Of a stretch of DNA of 64,000 bases, positions 53,518-62,623 are shown piece by piece; position 1 is the first letter of the stretch; each line of letters starts with the position of its first letter. Origin of the DNA: Mesorhizobium huakuii. Lineage in GTDB: Bacteria; Pseudomonadota; Alphaproteobacteria; Rhizobiales; Rhizobiaceae. The translations under genes were made by a program, and so were the position numbers. The DNA lies in assembly GCF_030160235.1 (NCBI RefSeq), contig NZ_BSNY01000007.1, forward strand, positions 1 through 64,000. Direction: 5' to 3'. The notes under the pieces were generated by a model. It made no database searches and was not told where the DNA came from. It was given only the letters and a program-made list of their open reading frames with translations.

Positions 53518-54795
53518 TTACTTCTTGTTCTTGGCCAGCCAGTCCTGTTGCTCTTTGGTCAGGAACGTGGCCCATGCGTCGGCCGCTTCCTTGGCGGTCT
53601 TCTGGCCAAGCAGCACTTCCTGGAAGTTCTTGATCGCCACCTGGTCGACGAAGTTGCCGAGGTTTTCCAGATGCGTCGGCGGCGTCACCATTTCATATTT
53701 GGAGGTGTCGCTGAGCTCCGTGAACCAGCCCTTGAACTGCTCGGTCTTGAAATGGGCATCCTGGTCGGCGCCTTTGTGAATCGGGACGACGCCGACTTCC
53801 TTGGCCCATTCCAGATTGTCCTTCGGTGACAGCAGCGTCGCCATCAACTTCCAAGCGTCGTCCTTGTGCTGCGAGTTGGCAAACATCGCCCAGCCGGCAT
53901 AGCCCAACGTCGGATAGGACTTGCCGCTCGGCCCGACCGGCATCGGCGCCACCGCGAAGTCGTCGGCGCTCATCTTGTCGGCGATGCCGAGCAGCGCGTC
54001 CGGATCCTGGTTGAGCATGGCGCAGGTGCCGGAATAGAAGCCGGTGACGGTTTCGTTGAAGCCCCAGCTCACCGCATCTTTCGGCGCCAGCCCGTTCTTG
54101 TACATGTCGGCCAGCATCTGCAGGCCCTTGACCGAGCCCTCCTCGTTGATGGTCGAGGTGCCGTCCTCGTTGAAGTAACCGCCCTTGCCGGCCGCGATGT
54201 TCATGAACATGTGCATGCCGTTGAATGCACCGGGGCCGCCGCGCAGGCAGTAGCCGTATTTGCCCGGAATGGCGGAGATCTTCTTGGAATCGGCGACGAA
54301 TTCGTCGAGCGTGGCCGGCGGGCCGTCGAGGCCGGCTTGCTTGAACAGCTTCTTGTTCCAGAACAGCGCATTCACATAGTAGCCGTAGGGGATCATGAAC
54401 TGGGTGTTGTTGACCGTCGAGCCGAACTGCTTGGCGCGCTCGCCGAGCGTCTTGGCGTCATCCCATTTGGCCATGTAGGGACCGAGGTCCTCGAGCTGGG
54501 CGTTGTTGGCGTAGAGGCCCATCCAGCGTTCCGGCATCTCGACCACGTCGGGCGTGTCGCCGGCCTGCACCATGGTCAGGAACTTTTCGAAGGCCTGGCC
54601 CCAGGGCAGCGAGACCAGCTCGACCTTGACGCCGGGATTGGCCGCCTCGAATTCGGCGATCTGCTTTTTCAGGAATTCGGTGCGCGGCGGGCTGGTGATG
54701 ACTTCGACCATCTTCAGGGTCGAATCGGCCAGCGCGCTCCCGGCTGAAATCGCCAGCCCCGCAACGGTGGCAAGCATGACGGTCAGTTTTTTCAT
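53518..54795 (-). CDS. Extracellular solute-binding protein, family 1 (CUT1 sugar type)
   Basis: 425 residues from the ATG at 54795, with GGGAG upstream. A signal peptide ends at SALADS. The mature protein has the family 1 pattern EFEAANPGVKVELVSLPWGQ, TPDVVEMPERWMGLY, and YVNALFWNKKLFKQAGLDG. It captures the substrate in the periplasm and delivers it to the permeases. Directly downstream (29 bases) of the MetC-like gene. Confidence 0.93.
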   Translation of the reverse strand: MKKLTVMLATVAGLAISAGSALADSTLKMVEVITSPPRTEFLKKQIAEFEAANPGVKVELVSLPWGQAFEKFLTMVQAGDTPDVVEMPERWMGLYANNAQLEDLGPYMAKWDDAKTLGERAKQFGSTVNNTQFMIPYGYYVNALFWNKKLFKQAGLDGPPATLDEFVADSKKISAIPGKYGYCLRGGPGAFNGMHMFMNIAAGKGGYFNEDGTSTINEEGSVKGLQMLADMYKNGLAPKDAVSWGFNETVTGFYSGTCAMLNQDPDALLGIADKMSADDFAVAPMPVGPSGKSYPTLGYAGWAMFANSQHKDDAWKLMATLLSPKDNLEWAKEVGVVPIHKGADQDAHFKTEQFKGWFTELSDTSKYEMVTPPTHLENLGNFVDQVAIKNFQEVLLGQKTAKEAADAWATFLTKEQQDWLAKNKK

Positions 54796-54824
54796 GTTCA
54801 AGACTCCCATTTTGAACCCGCTTG

Positions 54825-56012
54825 TTATTTTCTGGCTTTTTCGAAGGCCTGGGCGATGTCGGCCCAGAGGTCTTCGACACTTTCCAATCCGACATTGAAG
54901 CGGATGGTTCGGGGGCTGACGCCGAAGCGCGCCATCGAATTCAGTCCCGGCGTCTGCTCCAGCGACGCCTTGGCCGGCACGACCAGGCTTTCATGCCCGC
55001 CCCAGCTGACGCCGATGCGGAAATATTTCAGCGCGTCGACGAAAACCGGGATGTCGATATCGTCCGTCACCTCGAAGGAGAACAGACCGGCATAGCCAGC
55101 CAGCGTCGCCTTGCCGGGGTGGTTCGAATAAACGGGATGGTTGACCCGCTCGACATTGGCATGCGCCTTCAGCCGTTCGGCAATGGTCAGGCCGCTCTTC
55201 ATGTGGTGCGGCAGGCGCAGCGGCAGCGTGCGCAGGCCGCGCAGCAGCAGCCAGGCCTCGAACGGCGACAGCTTGCCGCCGAGATAGGAATAGGTCTGCT
55301 CGTTGATGTGCTTGATGTGCGCGGCCGAGCCCGCCACGACGCCCGCAACCGTATCGCTGTGGCCGCCGAGATATTTCGAGGCCGAGTGCAGCACCAGGTC
55401 GACACCATGCGAGATCGGCTTCTGGAACACCGGTGAGGCCCAGGAATTGTCGATCGTCGTGACGATACCCTGCTCTTTCGCCAGCCGCGCCAGATGCGCG
55501 ATGTCCTGGAGCTCGAACATCATCGAGGTCGGGCTTTCCAGGTAGAGCAGCTTGGCGCCGGGAAGTGCCGCTGCCACCGCATCCGGATCGGAGCCGTCGA
55601 CATAGTCGACCTTGATGTTGAGCCGCGGCAAAAGCCGCTCGAACAGCCGGTAGGCATCACCATAGCAATTGCGCACCGCCACGATGCGCTCGCCGGCGCC
55701 GACGAAGGCAAGCACGGTCGCGCTGATGGCGGCCATACCGCTGGAAAAGCCGCGCGCGGCCTCCGCACCCTCGAGTGCGGCGACGCGCGCCTCGAACTCC
55801 ATAACCGTAGGATTGTCACCGCGCGAATAGATCGGCTGCTTTCGTTTGCCGGCAAATGTGTCGGCCATTTCGGCATAGTTGGCGAAGGTGAACAGCGAGG
55901 TCTGGTAGATCGGCGGCACGACCGCGCCGCCGGGGAACGGTTCGTCATGCGCCAGGAGCGTTGCCGCCTCGGCGAGATAATCGTGATCGAAACCGGTCGG
56001 ATGCTCGTTCAT
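54825..56012 (-). CDS. PLP-dependent cystathionine beta-lyase-like enzyme (MetC type)
   Basis: 395 residues from the ATG at 56012, which overlaps the stop of the regulator gene. The PLP Lys is in LHSASKYLGGHSD; the phosphate-binding Tyr/Arg region is YSRGDNPTVMEFE; TIDNSWASPVF and SWGGHESLV match MetC more than MetB. Enzymes of this family split C-S (or C-Se) bonds, or exchange them. Coupled to a FadR-type regulator and a sugar-type ABC transporter, it more likely breaks down an imported thioether compound than serves methionine synthesis; this is inference. Confidence 0.85.
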   Translation of the reverse strand: MNEHPTGFDHDYLAEAATLLAHDEPFPGGAVVPPIYQTSLFTFANYAEMADTFAGKRKQPIYSRGDNPTVMEFEARVAALEGAEAARGFSSGMAAISATVLAFVGAGERIVAVRNCYGDAYRLFERLLPRLNIKVDYVDGSDPDAVAAALPGAKLLYLESPTSMMFELQDIAHLARLAKEQGIVTTIDNSWASPVFQKPISHGVDLVLHSASKYLGGHSDTVAGVVAGSAAHIKHINEQTYSYLGGKLSPFEAWLLLRGLRTLPLRLPHHMKSGLTIAERLKAHANVERVNHPVYSNHPGKATLAGYAGLFSFEVTDDIDIPVFVDALKYFRIGVSWGGHESLVVPAKASLEQTPGLNSMARFGVSPRTIRFNVGLESVEDLWADIAQAFEKARK

Positions 56013-56743
56013 GTCTGGCTCGAAAGTTTGAGTTTGGCCGCACCGCGCTTCAGATCGTCCTCGACGGTGGCGATCAGCTTGAGCGCCTCGGCGCGGGCGC
56101 CTTGCGGGTCGCGCGCGGCAATGCATTCGTAGATGGTGCGGTGATAGGGAAAGCTGGCGTGGCCGAAATCGCGCACACCGAGCGGATGCTCCCAGAAGCG
56201 ATGGAACAGTTCGTGCATGGCGGCGATGATCTGCTCGAACAGCGGATTGCCGGAGACCCTGTAGATCGCCTGGTGGAACTCCCAGTCTTCTTCCGACGAC
56301 ATGCCGTCACGGGTACGGAAGGCCTGCTCCATGATGTCGAGCTTGCGCTTGATCTCGGCAATGTCCGCCGGGCTGGCGCGCTCGGCGCAAAGGGCCGCCG
56401 CCTCCGCTTCCAGGGCGCGGCGAATTTCAAGCGTATGCATCAGGCTGGTGAAGTCGTTGCCGCCTGCCAGCGTCAGCGGCATATGCAGCATGTCGGGTGA
56501 GACGGCCGCCTTGAGATAGGTACCGCTGCCTTGCCGGCGCTCGACCAGGCCAAGCCCTTCCCACCGCGTCAGCGCCTCGCGCACCGTGTTGCGGCTGACC
56601 TTCAGCCGCTCGGCCAGGATGCGTTCGGTCGGAAGCCGCTCGCCGGGCTGCAAGGCCTCGGCGCGAACAAAGCCCACCAACGCCTTCAGCACGGCGTCAT
56701 CGCGCGCCGTCGTCTGAATGGGTGGCAGGCTGTTCTGGTCCAC
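56009..56743 (-). CDS. FadR-type (FCD) GntR-family transcription regulator
   Basis: 244 residues from the GTG at 56743 with GGGGAGG upstream; upstream in-frame sequence is not conserved. An N-terminal winged helix-turn-helix (LPTERILAERLKVSRNTVREAL) is followed by an all-helical FCD domain with metal-ligand positions in DWEFHQAIYRVSGN and FPYHRTIYE. It likely represses the operon it starts and is relieved by a ligand. A TGGT-3-ACCA palindrome lies just before its gene. Confidence 0.88.
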   Translation of the reverse strand: MDQNSLPPIQTTARDDAVLKALVGFVRAEALQPGERLPTERILAERLKVSRNTVREALTRWEGLGLVERRQGSGTYLKAAVSPDMLHMPLTLAGGNDFTSLMHTLEIRRALEAEAAALCAERASPADIAEIKRKLDIMEQAFRTRDGMSSEEDWEFHQAIYRVSGNPLFEQIIAAMHELFHRFWEHPLGVRDFGHASFPYHRTIYECIAARDPQGARAEALKLIATVEDDLKRGAAKLKLSSQT

Positions 56744-56770
56744 AAATCCTCCCCGATGCAAGTGGTCCAA

Positions 56771-56781
56771 TGGTCCAACCA
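56771..56781. promoter_or_regulatory. Candidate FadR-type operator upstream of the MetC/CUT1 operon
   Basis: TGGTCCAACCA, with arms TGGT and ACCA around three bases, matches the core of FadR-family operators. It is 28 bases before the GTG of the regulator. An 8-bp unit TGGTCCAA is also present in tandem from 56763. Autoregulation is inferred. Confidence 0.5.
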
Positions 56782-56876
56782 ATTCTGCACGAGCGGAGAG
56801 ACATGTCAACAGCCGAAACGAGGATGGGCCGAACGACACACCGTGGCGCCGTTCGGCCGTCAGTTCAGGCGGGGCT

Positions 56877-57572
56877 TCACGCCGGCGTGGCGGCCGCGCG
56901 CGTGGCGCTCCAGCGCGCGAACATCTCCTCGCGAATCCGCCTCGAACCCGCGAGCCGCTTCTTTGCTTCCGCCAGCACGGAAGGCAAAGCCTGTGCGGGC
57001 GTGCCCGATTGGAACGGAGGAGCCGGGGCATATTCGAGCGAGAGCTGCACCGTTTCGGCCTCGGACTGACCGAGAAGCCTGGCGACCAGCAAGAGGCCGA
57101 AATCGATCCCTGAAGTGACGCCGCCCGCGGTTATCAGGTTTCCGTCCTCGACAATTCGCTCGTCGACTGGAATGGCGTCGAACTCGGCGAGGAAATCATG
57201 CGCATACCAATGCGTCGTCGCCCGCTTGCCTTTGAGCAGACCCGCGGCACCGAGCACCAAGGCGCCGCTGCACACCGAGGTGATATAGCGCGCCTGAGCC
57301 GCGCGCTCCCGCACGAAATCGAGCACTGCCTCATCCTCCAGCAGCGGATTGACGCCGCCTCCACCCGGAATGCACAGCACATCGAGAGGCGGACAGTCAT
57401 CGATGGTCACCGTTGGCTTGAGCGACAACCGTGTCGACGACATCACCGGATTGCGGTCCTTCCAGATCAATTCCACCTCGGCGCCCTTTGCCGATGCCAG
57501 GACCTCATAAGGGCCGGTGAGGTCGAGCTGCTGGACATTGGGGAAGACGAGGATGCCGAAACGAAGGGTCAT
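56877..57572 (-). CDS. DJ-1/PfpI family protein (isocyanide hydratase-like)
   Basis: 231 residues from the ATG at 57572, which has GGAGAG upstream. The nucleophile Cys lies in TSVCSGALVLGAAGLL, and the conserved acidic residue in NVQQLDLTGPYEVL; the pattern is closest to isocyanide hydratases. Real activity may differ, since the DJ-1 superfamily also holds glyoxalases and deglycases. Divergent from the GlxA-type regulator, 88 bases apart. Confidence 0.82.
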   Translation of the reverse strand: MTLRFGILVFPNVQQLDLTGPYEVLASAKGAEVELIWKDRNPVMSSTRLSLKPTVTIDDCPPLDVLCIPGGGGVNPLLEDEAVLDFVRERAAQARYITSVCSGALVLGAAGLLKGKRATTHWYAHDFLAEFDAIPVDERIVEDGNLITAGGVTSGIDFGLLLVARLLGQSEAETVQLSLEYAPAPPFQSGTPAQALPSVLAEAKKRLAGSRRIREEMFARWSATRAAATPA

Positions 57573-57660
57573 GGAACTCTCCATAGGTTGACTTCAGCCA
57601 ATCTAAGGCATCATGCTTTGGCACGATCGCCAATCATCCCTCGTTTCAAGCCAGATCGCC

Positions 57661-58608
57661 ATGCGCCGTATCGAAATCCTTGCCTATCCCGACATCCAGC
57701 TCCTCGATGTCAGCGGGCCGCTTCAGGTTTTCTCCAGCGCCAACGACTTCAGGATGCAGGCCGGCGAACCGGCTCCCTACGATGTCGCGGTCGTCGCCGC
57801 CTCGCCGCGGATCAGGACATCGGCCGGTCTCGTGCTGGAGGCAGCGGCGCTGCCGGTGTTCGGTCTGGAGATCGACACGCTGATCGTGCCTGGCGGTTGG
57901 GGCGTCAACGCGGCGTGTGAGGATCCCGAACTCGTCCAATGGATAATCGGCCGCTCGCAGGACGCCACGCGAACGGCTTCCGTGTGCAGTGGCGCGATGC
58001 TTCTGGCGACGGCAGGGCTGCTCGACGGCCGGCGTGCGGTTACCCATTGGGGACGCTGTGCCGAGTTCGCGCGGCGCTTTCCGGAGGTCCGCCTCGAACC
58101 CGACCCGATCTTCATCCGTGACGGCAATGTCTGGACCTCCGCAGGTGTGACGGCCGGCATAGATCTCGCCCTTTCCTTCGTCGAGGCCGACCTTGGCCGG
58201 CGGGTGGCGCTTGCGGTGGCGCGCGAGCTGGTGGTGTTCCTGAAACGACCCGGTGGCCAGGCGCAGTTCAGCCAGACGCTCAAGCTGCAGCAGGGCGATG
58301 AACGCTTCGACCGGCTGCACGGCTGGATCCAGGACAATCTGGACGGCGACCTTTCGCTGCCGAACCTGGCGGAGCGCGCCAATATGAGCCCGCGCAGTTT
58401 CTCCAGGCACTATCGCGAGGCGACGGGCCGCACACCTGCGCGCGCGATCGAGGAGATCCGGATCGAGGCGGCGCGACGGATGCTGGAACGCGGGCAGGCC
58501 GTCAACCAGACGGCCCGCCGCTGCGGCTTCGGATCGGAAGAGACGATGCGGCGCGGCTTTCTACGCGTCCTCGGCACAAACCCGCGCGATTATCGCGAAC
58601 GCTTCTAA
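57661..58608 (+). CDS. GlxA-family AraC-type transcription regulator with DJ-1 domain
   Basis: 315 residues from the ATG at 57661 (ATG 57613 also in frame). N-terminal DJ-1/PfpI-like ligand domain (LAYPDIQLLDVSGPLQVF, TASVCSGAMLLA) and a C-terminal AraC helix-turn-helix (LAERANMSPRSFSRHYREAT and CGFGSEETMRRGFLR). It probably controls the divergent DJ-1 gene and perhaps the FAD monooxygenase gene that converges behind it. Confidence 0.9.
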   Translation: MRRIEILAYPDIQLLDVSGPLQVFSSANDFRMQAGEPAPYDVAVVAASPRIRTSAGLVLEAAALPVFGLEIDTLIVPGGWGVNAACEDPELVQWIIGRSQDATRTASVCSGAMLLATAGLLDGRRAVTHWGRCAEFARRFPEVRLEPDPIFIRDGNVWTSAGVTAGIDLALSFVEADLGRRVALAVARELVVFLKRPGGQAQFSQTLKLQQGDERFDRLHGWIQDNLDGDLSLPNLAERANMSPRSFSRHYREATGRTPARAIEEIRIEAARRMLERGQAVNQTARRCGFGSEETMRRGFLRVLGTNPRDYRERF

Positions 58609-58617
58609 AGCGTGGCG

Positions 58618-60090
58618 CTAACGCGCGGCAGGCGGCCCGAACCAGGTGGTCAGCGCCTCGGTCAGCCCCTGTTGGGTTCCGACCCCAACCCAGGCCACAT
58701 AGCCATCGGGCCGGATCAGCACGGCGGCGGGCGCGGCGACCGTCCCGAGGACCGGCAACTCCCAGGCGCCGTCATATCCAGCTACGATCTGGCGGACCCG
58801 ATCCGCCCAGGGCGCGATGTCCAGTCCGCCTGGTTCAGCAAGGTTGAGAAGCACGGGCCGGGCGTCATGCAGCAAGCTGAAGACCCGCGCTGGACCGCTG
58901 GCCGTGGCCAGGTCGAGGTCGGGCATTCGTCGCCCAAGCAGTGGATGTCCCACGCCGAGATCGTAATAGATGTCCAGACCGGACATCTCCGCGGCGATCC
59001 GTTTGCGCGGCTCATCCATGCCGAGCAGCTCGGTAAAGGTGTCGTTCAATGCCTTGGTGCTGGCATCCATGCGGCGAAGCGCAACCTGTGCCTTCGCGTT
59101 GCGCAGGACGCGAGCGGCGATCGGATGACGCTCGGCGTGATAACTGTCGAGAAGGCTCTCCGGTGAGGTTCCCTTGACCACCTGGGAGAGCTTCCACCCC
59201 AGATTGACCGCGTCCTGCACGCCGATATTAAGCCCCTGCCCGCCCATCGGCGGATGGACATGCGCGGCGTCACCGGCCAGCAGGACACGTCTGTCGCGGT
59301 AGGCGGCGGCTTGCCGTGTCAAGTCGGTGAAGCGGGAGATCCAGGTCGGACTGTGGACCCCGTAGTCGGTGCCATAGACGGCGACAAGCGCCTCGCTGAG
59401 ATCGGCTAGCGTCGGTTCGCCGCCGACGGTCAATTGCCTCTCGGTCAGCACGATACCCACCCGGCCGCTTTCCTCGATCTTGCCTATCGCGTGAATTCCG
59501 TAGGCATCGCTGCGAAAGCCCAATGCCGGCTCCCCCGACATTTCGACCTCGGCGATCATCCAGCTCATCGTCGGATCCCATCCAGGAAACTCAATGCCCG
59601 CCGCCTTGCGGATCGTGCTGCGCCCGCCATCGCAGCCGACGAGGTATTGCGCCCGCAACCGTTGGCCTCCGGACAACTGCAGATGGACGCCGCCATCATC
59701 CTGCGTGAAACCGGTGACTTCCTGTCCGCGATGGATCGGCACCCCCAACTCGTTGATCCAGTCGGCCAATATCCGCTCGATGTGGTTTTGCCGCAGCGCC
59801 AGCAGATAGTTGTGCCGGCTGGGAAAATCGCTGATATCCAAACGGATCATGTGGAAGCCGACGGTCGGGAAGCTCTGGCCCTGCGAGACGAACCGGTCGG
59901 CAATTCCGCGCTGATCGAGGACCTCGATGGTGCGCGCGTGCAAGCCACCCGCGCGCAAGCCGATCAGCTGCTGGTCCGGGCGCCGCTCGACAATGGCAAC
60001 ATCGATGCCCGCCAAAGCGAGTTCCCCTGCCAGCATCAATCCTGTCGGACCGCCGCCGGCGATCACCACCGCATGCTCTGAAATCATCAA
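58618..60090 (-). CDS. FAD-dependent aromatic monooxygenase (PheA/TfdB, rifampicin-monooxygenase-like)
   Basis: 490 residues. The FAD-binding motif VIAGGGPTGLMLAGEL, the DG motif YLVGCDGGRSTIRKAAG and the GD motif LLAGDAAHVHPPMGGQGLN are intact. GLRAGGLHARTIEVLDQRG and the C-terminal thioredoxin-like domain resemble polyketide hydroxylases and rifampicin monooxygenases. It hydroxylates an aromatic compound with NAD(P)H and oxygen; the substrate cannot be deduced. It converges with the GlxA regulator, nine bases apart. Confidence 0.86.
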   Translation of the reverse strand: MMISEHAVVIAGGGPTGLMLAGELALAGIDVAIVERRPDQQLIGLRAGGLHARTIEVLDQRGIADRFVSQGQSFPTVGFHMIRLDISDFPSRHNYLLALRQNHIERILADWINELGVPIHRGQEVTGFTQDDGGVHLQLSGGQRLRAQYLVGCDGGRSTIRKAAGIEFPGWDPTMSWMIAEVEMSGEPALGFRSDAYGIHAIGKIEESGRVGIVLTERQLTVGGEPTLADLSEALVAVYGTDYGVHSPTWISRFTDLTRQAAAYRDRRVLLAGDAAHVHPPMGGQGLNIGVQDAVNLGWKLSQVVKGTSPESLLDSYHAERHPIAARVLRNAKAQVALRRMDASTKALNDTFTELLGMDEPRKRIAAEMSGLDIYYDLGVGHPLLGRRMPDLDLATASGPARVFSLLHDARPVLLNLAEPGGLDIAPWADRVRQIVAGYDGAWELPVLGTVAAPAAVLIRPDGYVAWVGVGTQQGLTEALTTWFGPPAAR

Positions 60091-60598
60091 TCGTCACTCC
60101 CGTTTTCGCGCCTGATCCGCGTGGTTTTTACGGGAGGAGCCGGGTCTTGCCGCAAGCCCCTTGTGCGCCATATGTATGAAATGGAAGGGGTACCTCCCGC
60201 GCGGATCGCTTTGGCCGGCCGAAAGCCGTGGATCGAAGACGGGAGCCCGGATTGCTCACAGGCAAAAAATCAGAGTCCTTCGTGCCTTGGCACGAAGTTC
60301 TGATGTTCTGTTTGGAGGAAGGGGGCCGGTCGGCGTTTGGCAGCGGTACGAGGAGGCCACTATGTGCCAGCGCCGGCCGGCCGACCCCACGGACCCAGGA
60401 GATGCGGCGGACCTGAGCATCATGGGGTATTCTAGGGATGGAGCCGGTTATCTACCCTCGTGCCGGCTTCGTCTTGGCCTGCACATTTGCTCAAGAGCTT
60501 ATGAAAATCAACAGTTTCTTAACCAAGGCTCGCGAATCGCTTGGATTAAGGTAAATAGCTAACCTTGTTGGATTGACCGTGGAATCGGTCGCAGACGC
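60091..60598. other. Long intergenic region between the monooxygenase and pleD
   Basis: 508 bases. The part next to the monooxygenase should hold its promoter (on the minus strand). The last 120 bases are AT-rich and contain TTAACC and GATTAAGG boxes. An ORF of 66 codons (60362-60562, plus) has a fine Shine-Dalgarno (AGGAGG, five bases before ATG) but no recognisable protein features; I list it as a finding, not a gene. Confidence 0.5.
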
Positions 60599-61972
60599 TT
60601 ACGCCGCCTTGGCTACGACGCGGTTGCGGCCGCCGCTCTTGGCTTCATAAAGCGCGAGATCGGCGCGCTTCATCAGCGCCGCCACCGTATCCACGCCCTT
60701 CAGCACCGACGACACGCCGACACTGACAGTGACCTCGATCGTCTTGCCGTCGGCACCAATGGCGAAAGGCTTCTGGGCGATTTCGGCGCGGATGCGTTCG
60801 GCCACTTTCTCGGCCACGGCGCCGTCGGTGTCCGGCATGACCACGACGAACTCCTCTCCGCCGAACCGGCAGGCAAGGTCGATACCCCTGACATTCTTGC
60901 GCAGCCGCCGGGCGAATTCCCGCAGCACCTCGTCGCCGCCATCATGGCCGTGCGCGTCATTGATCGACTTGAAGCGGTCGAGATCGGTGATCATCACCGA
61001 CAGCGGCCGGCGCCGCGCCACGGCGCGGTCGAACAGCGTCTGCAGATGGCTGTCGAGGTAGCGGCGGTTGTGCAGCCCGGTCAGGCCGTCGGTCACCGCC
61101 ATCTCGATGGTCTGGGTGACACTGGCGCGCAATTGGTCGTTGTAGCGCTTGCGGCGCACCTGGGTGCGCAGCCGCGCCGTCAGCTCTTGCTGGTCGATCG
61201 GCCGCATCAGATAGTCGTTGATGCCGAGTTCGAGGCCGCGGATGATGCGCTCCTCCTCGCCCTCGTCGGCCAAAAGGATGATCGGCACGAAACGGGTGCG
61301 GTCGAGCGAACGCAATTGCGAGCAGAGCCGAAGCGGATCGAAATCGGCGAAGGCCGTCGAGATCATCACGCATTCATAAGACGTCTCGGCGGCCTGGAAG
61401 AAGCCGGCATGCGGATCCCCGCTGACATCGAGGTCGGCGCGGTCGCGCAGCATCTTCTGGATGCGCTCGACAGACGATTTGCGCTCGTCGATCAACAGCA
61501 CTTTCGGCGCCGTGTCCTCGGACGCGAAATTGCGGCTGAGCAGCTCTTCGATGCCGATGTTGCGCGTCGTCGAGGCACGCAGCCTGAGTTCGTCGGTGAG
61601 AGACTTCAACCGGACCAGGCTCTTGACGCGCGTCATCAGCTGCAGGTCGTTGACCGGCTTGGTCAGGAAATCGTCGGCGCCGGCCTCGAGCCCGCGCACG
61701 CGGTCGGAAACCTGGTCGAGCGCGGTGATCATCACCACCGGGATGTGCGATGTCGCAGGGTCGCTCTTCAGCCGGCGGCAGACCTCGAAGCCGTCCATGT
61801 CGGGCATCATTACGTCGAGCAGCACGACGTCGACCTTGCCGTTCTCGCAGGTCTCGATGGCATCGGGCCCGTTGGTGGCGGTCAGCACCTCGAAATATTC
61901 GGCCAGCAGCCGGACCTCCAGCAACCTCACATTGGCAGGGATGTCGTCGACGACGAGGATCCGCGCAGTCAT
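60599..61972 (-). CDS. pleD: PleD-type response regulator diguanylate cyclase (REC-REC-GGDEF)
   Basis: 457 residues, the PleD size. REC1 has the phospho-acceptor D53 in VVLLDVMMPDMDGF; a second, degenerate REC (about 155-275) helps dimerisation; the GGDEF domain has DGLTGLHNRRYLD, DLDRFKSINDAHGHDGGDE and RFGGEEF, with an intact inhibitory site RGID nine residues before. Phosphorylated PleD makes c-di-GMP for the swarmer-to-stalked type transition. It lies 33 bases after divK, the Caulobacter order. Confidence 0.95.
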   Translation of the reverse strand: MTARILVVDDIPANVRLLEVRLLAEYFEVLTATNGPDAIETCENGKVDVVLLDVMMPDMDGFEVCRRLKSDPATSHIPVVMITALDQVSDRVRGLEAGADDFLTKPVNDLQLMTRVKSLVRLKSLTDELRLRASTTRNIGIEELLSRNFASEDTAPKVLLIDERKSSVERIQKMLRDRADLDVSGDPHAGFFQAAETSYECVMISTAFADFDPLRLCSQLRSLDRTRFVPIILLADEGEEERIIRGLELGINDYLMRPIDQQELTARLRTQVRRKRYNDQLRASVTQTIEMAVTDGLTGLHNRRYLDSHLQTLFDRAVARRRPLSVMITDLDRFKSINDAHGHDGGDEVLREFARRLRKNVRGIDLACRFGGEEFVVVMPDTDGAVAEKVAERIRAEIAQKPFAIGADGKTIEVTVSVGVSSVLKGVDTVAALMKRADLALYEAKSGGRNRVVAKAA

Positions 61973-62005
61973 TTCACAAGGCTCCGGCTCGGCTGGAAAG
62001 GTACA

Positions 62006-62377
62006 TCAGGCATCGCCCAGGTAGGATTTGATGGTTTCAATGAAACGCGGCACCGAGATCGGCTTCGAAATATAGGCCTCGCAGCCGCCCTGGCGGATGC
62101 GTTCCTCGTCGCCTTTCATGGCGAAGGCGGTCACGGCGATGACCGGAATGACGTGCAGATCGTCATCTTCCTTCAGCCATTTGGTCACTTCCAGCCCCGA
62201 CACTTCAGGCAGCTGGATGTCCATCAGGATAAGATCAGGCCGGTGTTGACGTGCCAAGTCCAGCGCCTCCAGACCATTGCGGGTGCGCACTGTCTCGTAA
62301 CCGCTCGCTTCGATGAGGTCCCGAAAGAGCTTCATGTTGAGCTCATTGTCCTCGACGATCATGACCTTCTTAGGCAT
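62006..62377 (-). CDS. divK: Single-domain response regulator DivK
   Basis: 123 residues from the ATG at 62377 (ATG 62383 would add two residues). Phospho-acceptor D53 in [12 protein letters not shown], Thr and Lys switch residues in [13 protein letters not shown] and [11 protein letters not shown]. Nearly the whole sequence reads like the DivK of Brucella and Sinorhizobium as I recall them. It controls polarity and CtrA activity through the kinases PleC and DivJ, and is cotranscribed with pleD. Confidence 0.95.
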   Translation of the reverse strand: MPKKVMIVEDNELNMKLFRDLIEASGYETVRTRNGLEALDLARQHRPDLILMDIQLPEVSGLEVTKWLKEDDDLHVIPVIAVTAFAMKGDEERIRQGGCEAYISKPISVPRFIETIKSYLGDA

Positions 62378-62623
62378 CGACATCCCGTCCCGGCCGCCCT
62401 TCCGCTCGAAGGTGGCCGTCATGCGCCCTGGTTGAACGCACCAAACCCTGCTTCACTATACGGCAATATGATTGACGAAACGGAAACCTCCGGGCCGCAA
62501 AGCAGCGCGAATTCCACCTCGCCTCCCTGCGCGTCCAAACGGCGCGCGGCGCTGTAAAGGCTTGCCGCAAGCAACTCTTGCCATTACTGCGGAAGAGACT
62601 CATTCCACGTACCGAAGGTAGTG

